A DNA stretch of 47,209 nucleotides, taken from positions 1-47,209 of the forward strand of contig CAZWVM010000005.1 of assembly GCA_964637705.1 (NCBI GenBank), given 5' to 3'. Source of the DNA: CAZWVM01 sp964637705. Lineage in GTDB: Bacteria > UBA8481. Made by a program: the position numbers and the translations under genes. The notes beneath the pieces were generated by a model. The model did no database searches and was not told where the DNA came from. It saw nothing but the letters and a program-made list of their open reading frames with translations. Of this stretch, positions 1-7,393 are shown piece after piece. The number at the start of each line of letters is the position of its first letter. Positions within the stretch are counted from its first letter, which is position 1.

Positions 1-99
1 CTCGGTGTAGACGTCGCGCGTCGTCGTGGAGCCGGCGACGAGGTCGGAGACGCGGCCGGCCTTCCGGTTGTTCGGGACGCCCGTTTCGGACACGGTCAC
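1..99 (-). CDS. Unknown protein, N-terminal 33 codons only (cut by window edge)
   Basis: A reading frame opens with GTG at 99 and runs off the left edge without a stop. Its GTG overlaps the mntP stop in a GTGA arrangement, so it is probably translationally coupled to mntP and is the last visible gene of the metK-led operon. All but about one of its 33 codons end in G or C, as in the real genes nearby, which is the main evidence that it is coding. The visible peptide begins VTVSETGVPNNRKAGRVSD and is polar, with no signal peptide or membrane segment. I do not recognise the family. Confidence 0.55.
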   Translation of the reverse strand, partial: MTVSETGVPNNRKAGRVSDLVAGSTTTRDVYTE

Positions 100-668
100 G
101 CCTTCGCCGGGAGATGCTCGAGCAGGATCTTCAGGCCGATGCCGACGAGCACGGCCCCGCCCGCGATCTCGGCGCGCGGGCGCGTCGTGCCACCGAGACG
201 GTCGCCGAGAAGCACGCCGCCCAGCGAGACCGCGAAGGTGACGGCGCCGATGACAAGGGCCGGGGCGGCGATGGAGACGCCGAGGAAGGAGAGGGAGACG
301 CCGACGGCCAGGGCGTCGATCGAGGTTGCGATCGCGAGGATCGTCAGGACGTCGAGCGGCAGGTGACCGCTGTCCGGCCCGGGTTCCTCCTCCTCGTGCA
401 TGAGCCCCTCCGAGATCATCTTCCCGCCGATGAAGGAGAGGATGAGCATCGCGACCCAGTGGTCGTAGGCCGCGATGTGCTCCCGCAGCTGACCCCCGGC
501 GAGCCAGCCCACGACCGGCATCAGGGCCTGGAAGCCTCCGAAGAAGAGGGCGATGCGCAGGGCATGGCGGAGGCGCAGGTCGCGGATCGCGATCCCGGAG
601 GCGACGGCGACGGCGAAGGCGTCCATGGACAACCCGAAGGCGATGAAGAGGAGCGTCAGCGGAGACAT
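96..668 (-). CDS. mntP: Manganese efflux pump MntP
   Basis: A 190-aa inner-membrane protein of the MntP (YebN, DUF204) family, which exports Mn2+. It has six hydrophobic segments in two homologous halves. Each half carries the acidic signature: SMDAFAVAVASG near residues 14-25 and SIDALAVGVSLSF near 115-127, and the Asp residues lie in the transport path in this family. A cytoplasmic acidic/His loop (HEEEEPGPDSGH) lies between the halves. Length matches the family. The ATG is 4 bp past the amylase stop, with AGGAA 8 nt upstream. No room exists for its own promoter or for a yybP-ykoY manganese riboswitch, so it is probably read from the metK operon. Confidence 0.95.
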   Translation of the reverse strand: MSPLTLLFIAFGLSMDAFAVAVASGIAIRDLRLRHALRIALFFGGFQALMPVVGWLAGGQLREHIAAYDHWVAMLILSFIGGKMISEGLMHEEEEPGPDSGHLPLDVLTILAIATSIDALAVGVSLSFLGVSIAAPALVIGAVTFAVSLGGVLLGDRLGGTTRPRAEIAGGAVLVGIGLKILLEHLPAKA

Positions 669-672
669 TCCG

Positions 673-2493
673 CTAGTTCCTGAAGAGGAGGATGCGCGCG
701 TCGCGCGGCGGGACGCGGACGGACACGGTCCCGTCGACGGGCCGGGTGCGCGCGCCGTCCCCGAGGAGATCCTCGGCGGAACCCGGGGCCGGCACGACCG
801 CCTCCTGTTCCGTCGTGCCGCCGTTGATGACCACGACGATGCGCTCGCCCGCGTAGGCGCGCGCGAAGGCGTAGAGCGAGCGCTCGTCGTCGACGAGCAC
901 CGTTTCGTACGTCCCGCGCCTCAGGGCCGCGTGGTCGCGCCTCAGCCGGATCATGCGCCGGTAATGGTCGACGAGGTCCCGGTCGACGGCGTTGCGCTCG
1001 CGGGTCCGCGTCATCCCCTCGTGGGGATGGACGACCTCGTCCTCATACGTGAGATCCTCCCAGAGCATCGGCTTGCGGCAGTCCGGGTCGTTCGCCCCGG
1101 TCATCCCGGCCTCGTTGCCGTAGTAGACCATCGGCGCGCCGGGGTAGGTCATCTGGAAGGTGACCATGAGGCGGTGGGTGGCGGCGTCCGCGGCGTCGCC
1201 CCGGTCGATGCGGTAGGATCGCGTGTTCTCGACCTTGGAACGGTTGAAGTGGCCTCCGAAGTCGCGGAAGTTCATGTCCGGGTTCACGATGATCGAGGAC
1301 AGCCTCGAGCAGTCGTGAGAGGAGTAGAGGTTCTGCATCACGGACGTGATCTCCGGGGGATAGGCCTCACGGAGTTCCCGGAGTTTCCGGTCGAAGACCG
1401 AGGGAGGAATGCGGCCCGCGCGGTCCACGAAGAATTCCACGGCCGCGTAGGCGAAGGGGTAGTTCATGAGCCCGTCGAACTCGTCGCCCCTGAGATACTC
1501 CGGGGCGATCTCCACCACCTCGCCCGTGATGTAAGCCTCCGGGTTGATGGACTTGACGTGCCGGCGCCAGTCCTTCCAGAAGCCGTGGGGCAGGCAGAAG
1601 GCCACGTCGAGGCGCCAGCCGTCGACGCCGTCCTCGACCCGCCCCTCGGGCGCCATCCATCGGCGGGTGATGTCGTAGACGTAGCGCCGGTACGTCGGGT
1701 CCACGCCGTTCGCGTCGCGGCGAAACTCGGGGAGATCCCGGATCCCGAACCAGCCCTTGTACTTGAACCCGTCGGCGAGCGAGTCGTCCCAGCGCTCGAT
1801 CGTGTACCAGCTCGTGTAGCGGGAGGACTGGCGGTTCTCGAGGAGGTCCTGGAAGGCGAAGAAGGTGCGGCCGGAGTGGTTGAAGACGCCGTCGATGATC
1901 AGGCGCATGCCGCGGCGGTGGACTTCCCGGACGAGCGAGAGGAAGAGGCGGTCCGCGGAGGTCCAGACCCAGGTCGAGGGATCCTCGGTTTCGTTCGCGG
2001 CCGCGATCATCCGCCGGTCGCCCTCCGGGTCCGGCCCGAAGGTCTCCTCGATGTGATGGAAGCAGGAACCGTCGTACTTGTGCAGGGACGGGGACCGGAA
2101 GACGGGATTGAGGTAGATCGCGTTGACGCCGAGGGATTCGAGGTAGTCGAGCTTCTCGAGGATGCCCTTCAGGTCGCCGCCGTAGCGGCGGCGAAAGATG
2201 GAGGGGAAGACCTTGCCGTACTTCGCCCGTTCCCACTCGTCCATCGCGTACCAGTCCGATCCCCAGGCCTTGATCGACCAACCCGGGATCGTCCCTTCGT
2301 TGATGTCCTCGAGGCGGGGGTCGTTCGCGGGATCACCGTTTCGGAAGCGCTCGGGAAAGATCTGATACCAGACGGCGTCGCGGGCCCAGGAGGGGACCAC
2401 GGCCGAGTCCGGCGGCGCGGCGTGTGCGGAGGGGGTCATGGACGCTGCACCGAGCAGGATCGAGAGGGACGCGCGAAGGATGACATGGCGCAC
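673..2493 (-). CDS. Secreted GH13 alpha-amylase-family glycoside hydrolase
   Basis: A GH13 enzyme of about 606 aa, most like cyclomaltodextrinase/neopullulanase-type amylases, acting on alpha-glucans outside the cytoplasm. An N-terminal signal peptide (VRHVILRASLSILLGAASM, cleavage near AHA-APP) precedes the (beta/alpha)8 barrel. The four conserved regions are visible: IIDGVFNH (about residues 199-206), GWRLDVAF (292-299, nucleophile Asp 296), ITGEVVE (322-328, acid/base Glu 325) and SSHDCSRL (391-398, third acid Asp 394). A C-terminal beta domain ends in DARILLFRN. I chose GTG at 2493 because AGGAGG lies 7 nt upstream and the signal peptide then starts cleanly. A longer frame from GTG 2517 would overlap the DnaC-like gene. 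With the debranching enzyme at 44.7-46.8 kb it indicates alpha-glucan metabolism. Confidence 0.92.
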   Translation of the reverse strand: MRHVILRASLSILLGAASMTPSAHAAPPDSAVVPSWARDAVWYQIFPERFRNGDPANDPRLEDINEGTIPGWSIKAWGSDWYAMDEWERAKYGKVFPSIFRRRYGGDLKGILEKLDYLESLGVNAIYLNPVFRSPSLHKYDGSCFHHIEETFGPDPEGDRRMIAAANETEDPSTWVWTSADRLFLSLVREVHRRGMRLIIDGVFNHSGRTFFAFQDLLENRQSSRYTSWYTIERWDDSLADGFKYKGWFGIRDLPEFRRDANGVDPTYRRYVYDITRRWMAPEGRVEDGVDGWRLDVAFCLPHGFWKDWRRHVKSINPEAYITGEVVEIAPEYLRGDEFDGLMNYPFAYAAVEFFVDRAGRIPPSVFDRKLRELREAYPPEITSVMQNLYSSHDCSRLSSIIVNPDMNFRDFGGHFNRSKVENTRSYRIDRGDAADAATHRLMVTFQMTYPGAPMVYYGNEAGMTGANDPDCRKPMLWEDLTYEDEVVHPHEGMTRTRERNAVDRDLVDHYRRMIRLRRDHAALRRGTYETVLVDDERSLYAFARAYAGERIVVVINGGTTEQEAVVPAPGSAEDLLGDGARTRPVDGTVSVRVPPRDARILLFRN

Positions 2494-2504
2494 CCCGCCC
2501 CCTC

Positions 2505-3344
2505 CTACTCGCTCCACCCCGCGGACTTCACGCCCGAGGGATTCTCGATGTCGAGGCGCAGGGTGAGGTTCTTGATCCGCGCCATGATCGCCTCGCCCAA
2601 CCGGTCCGTCAATTGCTCGGGGGTCCGGTTGGAGGTGATGATCGTCGGCAGTTCCTCGTCACGCCGGTAGTCGATGACCTCGTAGAACTTCGAGACGGCC
2701 CACGAGAGCTCCGGGTTCTCGTTCACCCTCTGCTCCATCCCGAGGTCGTCGATGGCGAGGAGCGGGGTGTCGAAGAGGACGGAGAGAAGGCTCCGGTGCT
2801 CGGCCTCGTCGCCGAAGGTGGCGCGGAGCGCCGTGAGCGTGCGGGAGAAGTTGATCATGGCGGAGGTGAGGATGCGCTTGTGCTTCACGGTGTTCACGAC
2901 GTAGGCCGCGGCGAAGGATTTGCCGACGCCGGGCGGCCCGAAGATGAACCAACCGTGTTTCTGTCCGGCTTCGAGGTCCTTGATGTACTTGTCGAGCGCG
3001 GGCTTGATGTGCTCGTGCCCGGGGCGCACGAGAAAGGTGTGGGCCGTGACGCGGGAGAGCTTCTGGGAGATGCCGGCCCGGTGGCGTCTCAACAGGGCGT
3101 CGATCGCGTCCTGGCGCGAGCCGACGCCGCGGCGCGCGAGGCAGGGACAGCGCCGCGCACGGCCGTTCTCCACGATCCAACCGTAGGAGCATTTCCCACA
3201 GTAGAGCGTATCCTCGCCGGGCTCGGGATTCGCGGTCTGCGCCCGGATCTTCCGGATCGCCGCCTCGATGGAGCGGCGCGCGCCCGCGCCGGTGTCCGAA
3301 TCGGCGGGCGCAAGAGAGGCGGTGGATTCCTTGCGCGTCTTCAC
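2505..3344 (-). CDS. DnaC/DnaI-like AAA+ ATPase (helicase-loader family)
   Basis: A 279-aa protein with an N-terminal Cys cluster (CGKC at 49-52 and CPC at 66-68, a likely zinc site) followed by an AAA+ core. The core has Walker A GPPGVGKS (136-143), Walker B LLAIDDLG (Asp 199-200) and a sensor-1-like TSN (237-239). This layout is typical of DnaC/DnaI helicase loaders and phage or IstB-like relatives, which act on DnaB-type helicase using ATP. Start GTG 3344 overlaps the stop of the 90-aa gene (GTGA), with AGGAGG 10 nt upstream. A longer frame reaches 3386 but lies inside the preceding gene. A DnaA-like or transposition role cannot be excluded, although no transposase is adjacent. Confidence 0.85.
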   Translation of the reverse strand: MKTRKESTASLAPADSDTGAGARRSIEAAIRKIRAQTANPEPGEDTLYCGKCSYGWIVENGRARRCPCLARRGVGSRQDAIDALLRRHRAGISQKLSRVTAHTFLVRPGHEHIKPALDKYIKDLEAGQKHGWFIFGPPGVGKSFAAAYVVNTVKHKRILTSAMINFSRTLTALRATFGDEAEHRSLLSVLFDTPLLAIDDLGMEQRVNENPELSWAVSKFYEVIDYRRDEELPTIITSNRTPEQLTDRLGEAIMARIKNLTLRLDIENPSGVKSAGWSE

Positions 3345-3613
3345 CCGACCGGTCCCTCCTCCAGGCGCTTCGCCACCCAGGCCCATCGCGCCGCCCCGGC
3401 GGCACGCGCGTCCGCGATCGCCGCCTCGATCTCCTCCAGCGTGTGGCCCTTCGCCGCCCGCCGGATCTCCTCCGCCTTCAGCGTGTCCGAGAGCATCCTC
3501 AGTGTCTCCTCCTCCCCGAAGAGGGACGAGAGTCCCGCGATGAGGGCCTTGAGGCGACGGCTGGCTATCGGACCGCCCTCTGGAGTTCCTTCACGCGGTC
3601 CGTCTTCTCCCAT
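3341..3613 (-). CDS. Small helical protein between metK and the DnaC-like gene
   Basis: A 90-aa frame starting at ATG 3613 inside the end of metK (49-nt overlap), with GGAG 5-6 nt before the ATG. It ends in a GTGA overlap with the DnaC-like gene. The part beyond metK (from about residue 16) is a credible protein: a Leu/Glu/Ala-rich helical stretch (KALIAGLSSLFGEEETLRM) and a C-terminal segment EIEAAIADARAAGAARWAW. The latter loosely resembles the C-terminal helices of DnaD-like or phage replication proteins often paired with DnaC-type loaders. That likeness plus the neighbour is my only basis for suggesting a replication role; no family is assigned with confidence. The exact start is uncertain because of the overlap. 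Confidence 0.6.
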   Translation of the reverse strand: MGEDGPREGTPEGGPIASRRLKALIAGLSSLFGEEETLRMLSDTLKAEEIRRAAKGHTLEEIEAAIADARAAGAARWAWVAKRLEEGPVG

Positions 3614-4728
3614 GTGAACTCCGGGAGCTCGCGGCCGAAGTGGCCGTACGAGGCTGTCTTGCGGTAGATCGGCCGCTTCAGCTTCAGCCCGTCGATGATG
3701 CCGGCGGGACGGAGGTCGAAGACCTCGTGCACGGCCTTCTCGATCATGGGCTCCGCGACGCGCGCGGTGCCGAAGGTCTCGATCATCACCGAGACGGGGC
3801 GGGCGACTCCGATGGCGTAGGCCACCTGCACCTGGCAGCGGTCCGCGAGGCCCGCGGCCACCACGTTCTTGGCGACCCAGCGGCTCGCGTAGGCGGCCGA
3901 GCGGTCGACCTTCGACGGGTCCTTGCCGGAGAAGGCGCCGCCGCCGTGGGGGGCCGCCCCGCCGTAGGTGTCCACGATGATCTTGCGGCCGGTGAGGCCG
4001 GAATCGCCGTGCGGTCCGCCGACCACGAAGCGGCCGGTCGGGTTCACGTGGATGGCCGTCTGACGCGAGATCATCGACTTCGGAATGATCGGGGTGATGA
4101 CCTTCTTGATGATCTCCGAGCGGATCTTCGCGTGGGAGATCTCCGGGGCGTGCTGGGTCGAGATGACCACGGCCTCGACGGAAACCGGCTTGTTGTTCAC
4201 GTAGCGGACCGAGACCTGGCTCTTGCCGTCGGGGCGCACCCAGGGAAGGATGCCCTTCTTCCTGACGATGGCGAGGCGCTCGGTGAGGCGGTGGGCCAGC
4301 ATGATCGGCAGGGGCATCAACTGCTTCGTCTCGCGGCAGGCATAGCCGAACATCATGCCCTGGTCGCCCGCGCCCTGCTCCTTGTGGAGGCCCTGGCCGG
4401 CGGTGACGCCCTGGGAGATGTCCGGCGACTGCTTGTGGATGGCGGAGATGACCGAGCAGGAATCGGCGCTGATGCCGAAATCCTCGTGGATGTAGCCGAT
4501 TTCTCGCAGGGCCTGGCGGGCGATCTCCTGCACGTCGAGCATTGCATTCGTGGTGATCTCGCCCATGACGAGGACCAATCCGGTCGTCGCGGAGGTCTCG
4601 CAGGCCACGCGGGAATGGGGGTCCACGGCGAGGCAGGCGTCGAGGACACCGTCGGAAACGCGGTCGCAGACTTTGTCCGGGTGCCCCTCGGTGACCGATT
4701 CGGACGAAAAGATGAACTCGCGGGCCAT
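3565..4728 (-). CDS. metK: S-adenosylmethionine synthetase
   Basis: A 387-aa MetK, which makes S-adenosylmethionine from methionine and ATP in the cytosol. Family signatures are intact: SESVTEGHPDK near the N-terminus (catalytic His 16, Asp 18), GAGDQGMMFGYA, the GGGAFSGKDPSKVDRSAAY phosphate-binding loop, and a C-terminal half matching full-length bacterial enzymes. Start ATG 4728 is fixed by the conserved N-terminus MAREFIFSSES and by AAGGAGAG 5-7 nt upstream. An upstream open frame reaching 5691 is a shadow of npdG. It is the first gene of a minus-strand operon and has a strong sigma70-type promoter about 85 nt upstream. Confidence 0.98.
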   Translation of the reverse strand: MAREFIFSSESVTEGHPDKVCDRVSDGVLDACLAVDPHSRVACETSATTGLVLVMGEITTNAMLDVQEIARQALREIGYIHEDFGISADSCSVISAIHKQSPDISQGVTAGQGLHKEQGAGDQGMMFGYACRETKQLMPLPIMLAHRLTERLAIVRKKGILPWVRPDGKSQVSVRYVNNKPVSVEAVVISTQHAPEISHAKIRSEIIKKVITPIIPKSMISRQTAIHVNPTGRFVVGGPHGDSGLTGRKIIVDTYGGAAPHGGGAFSGKDPSKVDRSAAYASRWVAKNVVAAGLADRCQVQVAYAIGVARPVSVMIETFGTARVAEPMIEKAVHEVFDLRPAGIIDGLKLKRPIYRKTASYGHFGRELPEFTWEKTDRVKELQRAVR

Positions 4729-4743
4729 GAAAACTCTCCTTCG

Positions 4744-4758
4744 GCGGCACTCGGCCGC
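4744..4758 (-). other. Hairpin in the metK 5' leader
   Basis: The roughly 77-nt untranslated leader between the predicted metK start site and its ATG contains a perfect GCGGC / GCCGC stem with a 5-nt loop. It lies just upstream of the Shine-Dalgarno sequence. Further upstream, CGGTT and AACCG could pair around an A/C-rich segment. It does not match any SAM riboswitch class I can recognise by eye. It could be an RBS-proximal control structure or mean nothing. Confidence 0.3.
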
Positions 4759-4811
4759 TCCTGTTTTTCGGTTGTTTGCGTGCTCGGCGGATGCGTGAAA
4801 CCGACCCGAAA

Positions 4812-4839
4812 ATAGTACTCTGTGCGCGGGTTCTGTCAA
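4812..4839 (-). promoter_or_regulatory. Sigma70-type promoter of metK
   Basis: On the minus strand TTGACA (4839-4834) is followed after 16 nt by TACTAT (4817-4812). The predicted start is near 4805, giving a leader of about 77 nt before metK. This is the closest match to consensus in the window. Confidence 0.75.
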
Positions 4840-4873
4840 CACTCTAGGCGAGACCTTGATCCCCGGGGGGCAT

Positions 4874-4992
4874 ACCACGGAGACGCTGAGCCGCGGAGAA
4901 ACGCGAGGGATTCCAGAAAGGAATCCATCCTGGACCGACCCTCTCCGTGCCTCAAGCCCGCCGCGTTCCGGTGGGCGGGTGTCTCTGTGGTT
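4874..4992. repeat. 8-bp-period repeat blocks, facing inverted pair (copy A)
   Basis: The forward block at 4874-4900 reads as three octamer-like units (CCACGGAG, ACGCTGAG, CCGCGGAG). An inverted block at 4941-4992 reads on the other strand as CCACAGAG, ACAC, then GAGGCACGGAG, split by about 25 nt of unrelated sequence. The pair occupies most of the gap between the npdG stop and the metK promoter. The same unit recurs at 8291-8316 and 11759-11917. Confidence 0.7.
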
Positions 4993-5015
4993 GCCGAACG
5001 TGATCTGGCTCGGAC

Positions 5016-5681
5016 CTACTCCTCCGGCCAGATCCGGATGCCGGCGTGCTTGAAGGGGTAGGCCTTCGCGATGTTCAGTCGGATGAGGATCGAGGTGATC
5101 GCCTCGATGCAGCGCGCGCTGTCGGCGAGCCCCGCGTTGAAGGCCTTGACCCCGAGCAGTTCGCAAAGCTCGATCACGCGGTCCTTGGCGGCCTTGTCGT
5201 TGCCGCAGACGAGCACGTCGCAATTCACCTTCATGTCGATGTGGTCGAGAACGTGCGCCGATACGTTGTGCAGGGCGCCGACGACCCTGGCTCCCTCGCC
5301 GAGGATCGCCTGGGCCTGCTCGACGGCCGATCCCTCGTGGGGCATCGCCATGCGTTTCGGATCGGTCTCCGCCAGGGGAACGGCGACGTCGACGAGGATC
5401 TTGTTCTTCAACTCGCCGCGGATCGCCTCGATCGTCGACTTGTGCGCCGAGAAGGGAACGGTCAGGACGACGAACTCGTCGGCCTGCCGCGCCGCCTCGA
5501 CGTTCGAGGCGCCCGTGATCGCGGCGCTGCCCGGGGCCAGGCGAGGCTGGAGCTCCGCCGCCTTCGCCTTTCCGCGCTCCGCGTCGCGCGATCCGATCAC
5601 CACCTCGACGCCGGCCCGCGCCCAGCGCAAGGCCAGCCCCATGCCCTGGGGACCCGTGCCGCCAATCATCGCAATCTTCAT
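5016..5681 (-). CDS. npdG: F420-dependent NADP reductase (NADPH:F420 oxidoreductase)
   Basis: A 221-aa NAD(P)-binding protein of the NpdG family, which moves hydride between F420H2 and NADP+. The N-terminus MKIAMIGGTGPQGMG is a dinucleotide-binding loop. GSRDAERG near residue 30 is the usual site for the NADP 2'-phosphate. VLTVPFSAH and VGALHNVSAHVLD resemble F420-contacting segments of the family. The ATG overlaps the cofE stop as ATGA, so cofC-cofE-npdG form one translationally coupled unit. AAGGAGG lies 10 nt before the ATG. The F420 synthesis genes immediately upstream support this over a generic ketopantoate-reductase-like function. Confidence 0.93.
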   Translation of the reverse strand: MKIAMIGGTGPQGMGLALRWARAGVEVVIGSRDAERGKAKAAELQPRLAPGSAAITGASNVEAARQADEFVVLTVPFSAHKSTIEAIRGELKNKILVDVAVPLAETDPKRMAMPHEGSAVEQAQAILGEGARVVGALHNVSAHVLDHIDMKVNCDVLVCGNDKAAKDRVIELCELLGVKAFNAGLADSARCIEAITSILIRLNIAKAYPFKHAGIRIWPEE

Positions 5682-6460
5682 CGGAAGACATCCTCCTTTT
5701 CCGCTCGAATCATATCGCGGGCGCATCCCGGGCGCCCGTTCTGCCTCATTCCCCTGACGAGCGCCGCCGGGACGCGCTCGAGTTTTCCCATGACGAGGCC
5801 CGCCGCCGCCGCGACCTCGTCAGCCACCGCCAGGACGCTTGCGTTGAGCTTGCGACCGTCGGGGTCCTCGCAACCCCGCACGTCCACGAGGACCGGGAGT
5901 CCCGCCGCGCCGATCGCCACGTTGACGATCCCCAGCCGCCAGGGACGGCCGAAGGAGTCGGTGATCACGATGCCGGGCGCCACGCCGGCCGCGCGAGCGA
6001 GGTCCGCGCGGATCCGCTCCGCGCTCGCGTCGGCATCCTCGGGTAGGAGCACGAAGAGGTCCCGGCCGCCGGCGTTCGACTCATCGACGCCCGCGTTGGC
6101 GCAGACGAAGCCCTGCCGGTGTTCGCAGATCAGGACGCCCTCGGGCTTGCCCACGGGCCATTCCGCGCGCACGACGCGCCGGGACTCCGACAGGATGACC
6201 GCGACCTTCACCGGGTCCTTGCCCAGCCTCTCGGCCAGGGCGCGCGCCTTCTCCGTGACCTCAACGGCGTCGCGCGCAACGATCCGGCCCTCGGATTTCG
6301 AGACGATCTTCTGGCAGAGGACGAGGACGTCGCCCGGCTCGAGCGCGATCCCGGAGAGTTCGAGGGATCGGAGGAGAAGGGGGACGAGATCGGCGCCCGC
6401 CGCGACCTCCGGCAGTCCTTCCAGGGGCAGGATCCGGATGGCGCTCGGCTCGGCGTTCAA
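5678..6460 (-). CDS. cofE: F420-0:gamma-glutamyl ligase
   Basis: A 260-aa CofE, which adds the glutamate tail to F420-0 using GTP. Family segments are clear: the N-terminal LPLEGLPEVAAGADL, DVLVLCQKIVSKSEGR, the metal and GTP region FVCANAGVDESN, and ITDSFGRPWRLG with the following GAAGLPVL. Length equals the stand-alone archaeal-type enzyme; the C-terminal FMN domain of actinobacterial FbiB is absent. No ATG or GTG fits the start. TTG 6460 overlaps the cofC stop (TTGA) and puts the conserved N-terminus at residue 8, so I chose it. Confidence 0.93.
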   Translation of the reverse strand: MNAEPSAIRILPLEGLPEVAAGADLVPLLLRSLELSGIALEPGDVLVLCQKIVSKSEGRIVARDAVEVTEKARALAERLGKDPVKVAVILSESRRVVRAEWPVGKPEGVLICEHRQGFVCANAGVDESNAGGRDLFVLLPEDADASAERIRADLARAAGVAPGIVITDSFGRPWRLGIVNVAIGAAGLPVLVDVRGCEDPDGRKLNASVLAVADEVAAAAGLVMGKLERVPAALVRGMRQNGRPGCARDMIRAEKEDVFR

Positions 6461-7134
6461 CGGACCGCGGTCTTCTCCGGGAGCCGCCACGAGCGGAGCA
6501 GGAGGGCGACCGGCGTGCCGGGGTCGTCCGCGAGGAACCGGGAGAGATCCTCGGGGGTGTCGATGTCGAGGACGAAGCTCTCGAGCCGGAGGACGCGCGC
6601 CGACACGCCGCGCTCCGCCGCGCGCAGGAGATACTCGGGGAAGGAGGCCTTGCCGAAGCGGAAGGGAACGGCATCGGGCGGAGCGGTCATGATGGCGTTG
6701 GTGCCGTCGTCGTTGACGGCCGGGCAGAGGACGACGGAGGGGGCGGCGATGACGGTCGCGAGGAGCCGTTCGACTTCGGCCGTGTCGAGACGCGCCATGT
6801 CGCCCGGGATGACGATCTGCCGATCGTAGCCGCGCTCGATCGACCAGCGCGTCGCGTCGTTGACCGCGGCCGTCTCGCCGCGCGACTCGGTCTCGACCAG
6901 GGCCTCGGCGCCCTGCCCGCGCGCGAAATCCGCCACCTCCGGGGAGTTCGTCACGACGAGCACCGCGGGCCGCGAGGGGAGCCCGACGAGCGTCGCGAGC
7001 GTTTCGCGGAAGAGCTCGCGGGCCAGTTCCTCCCTCTGCGCGGGCGTCAGGAACTCGGAAAGGCGCTGCTTGGAGGTCGTGGGATCCTTGAAGGGGACGA
7101 CGATGACGGTGGAGGGAAGAACGGGCGACGCCAT
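6457..7134 (-). CDS. cofC: 2-phospho-L-lactate (or phosphoenolpyruvate) guanylyltransferase
   Basis: A 225-aa nucleotidyltransferase that activates the F420 side-chain precursor with GTP, making the substrate of CofD. The N-terminal IVVPFKDPTTSKQRLS is the nucleotide-binding loop of the CofC/FbiD family. VIPGDMARL is the metal-binding region, and CPAVNDDGTNAIM with FRFGKASFPEYL matches the family core. Whether it prefers 2-phospholactate or phosphoenolpyruvate cannot be told by eye. The gene opens the cofC-cofE-npdG operon. There is no Shine-Dalgarno sequence, and the -10 box ends 6 nt before the ATG, so the mRNA is probably leaderless. Confidence 0.92.
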   Translation of the reverse strand: MASPVLPSTVIVVPFKDPTTSKQRLSEFLTPAQREELARELFRETLATLVGLPSRPAVLVVTNSPEVADFARGQGAEALVETESRGETAAVNDATRWSIERGYDRQIVIPGDMARLDTAEVERLLATVIAAPSVVLCPAVNDDGTNAIMTAPPDAVPFRFGKASFPEYLLRAAERGVSARVLRLESFVLDIDTPEDLSRFLADDPGTPVALLLRSWRLPEKTAVR

Positions 7135-7140
7135 GGCGGC

Positions 7141-7169
7141 ATTCTGGCAAGGATGCGCGGAGAAGTCAA
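7141..7169 (-). promoter_or_regulatory. Promoter of the cofC-cofE-npdG operon (leaderless type)
   Basis: TTGACT (7169-7164) and CAGAAT (7146-7141) are separated by 17 nt. Only 6 nt separate the -10 box from the cofC ATG, which places the start site on or next to the A of the ATG. Confidence 0.65.
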
Positions 7170-7210
7170 ACCGCGCGTGAGGCCTGAATCCCCGGAGAAG
7201 GGTTGACTGA

Positions 7211-7341
7211 GCGGAGATTTTCGATCACCCCGACCTCATTCTCGGCCCGCATCCCTGCGGGCCTCCGAGGGTCGGCGCCCGCTCCGCCATCCCTGGCTCC
7301 CGCGGGCGCCTCAAGCCGGTCGGAGTGATCGAAAACTCCGC
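7211..7341. repeat. 131-bp palindromic element with 24-25 bp inverted ends
   Basis: The left end (7211-7235) and the reverse complement of the right end (7318-7341) both read GCGGAG, then TTTTCGATCAC, then CCGACC. They differ by one indel and one substitution. A GGCCCGCA...TGCGGGCC hairpin lies inside the left half. No reading frame fits between. It abuts a decayed transposase, so it may be a MITE or IS-end remnant; it could also act as a terminator for that gene. Confidence 0.6.
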
Positions 7342-7393
7342 CACCGGACGCACTTTTCCCGACAGGTTTGTCATGATGCGGGCTCGGATGAGT

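Noticed and set aside
669..672. yybP-ykoY manganese riboswitch for mntP
   Set aside because: Only 4 nt separate mntP from the upstream gene, and no matching structure is visible.
3614..4750. Upstream extension of the 90-aa frame through metK
   Set aside because: The translation is Arg/Pro/Gly-rich and mirrors metK in a shifted frame; only the part past metK resembles a protein.
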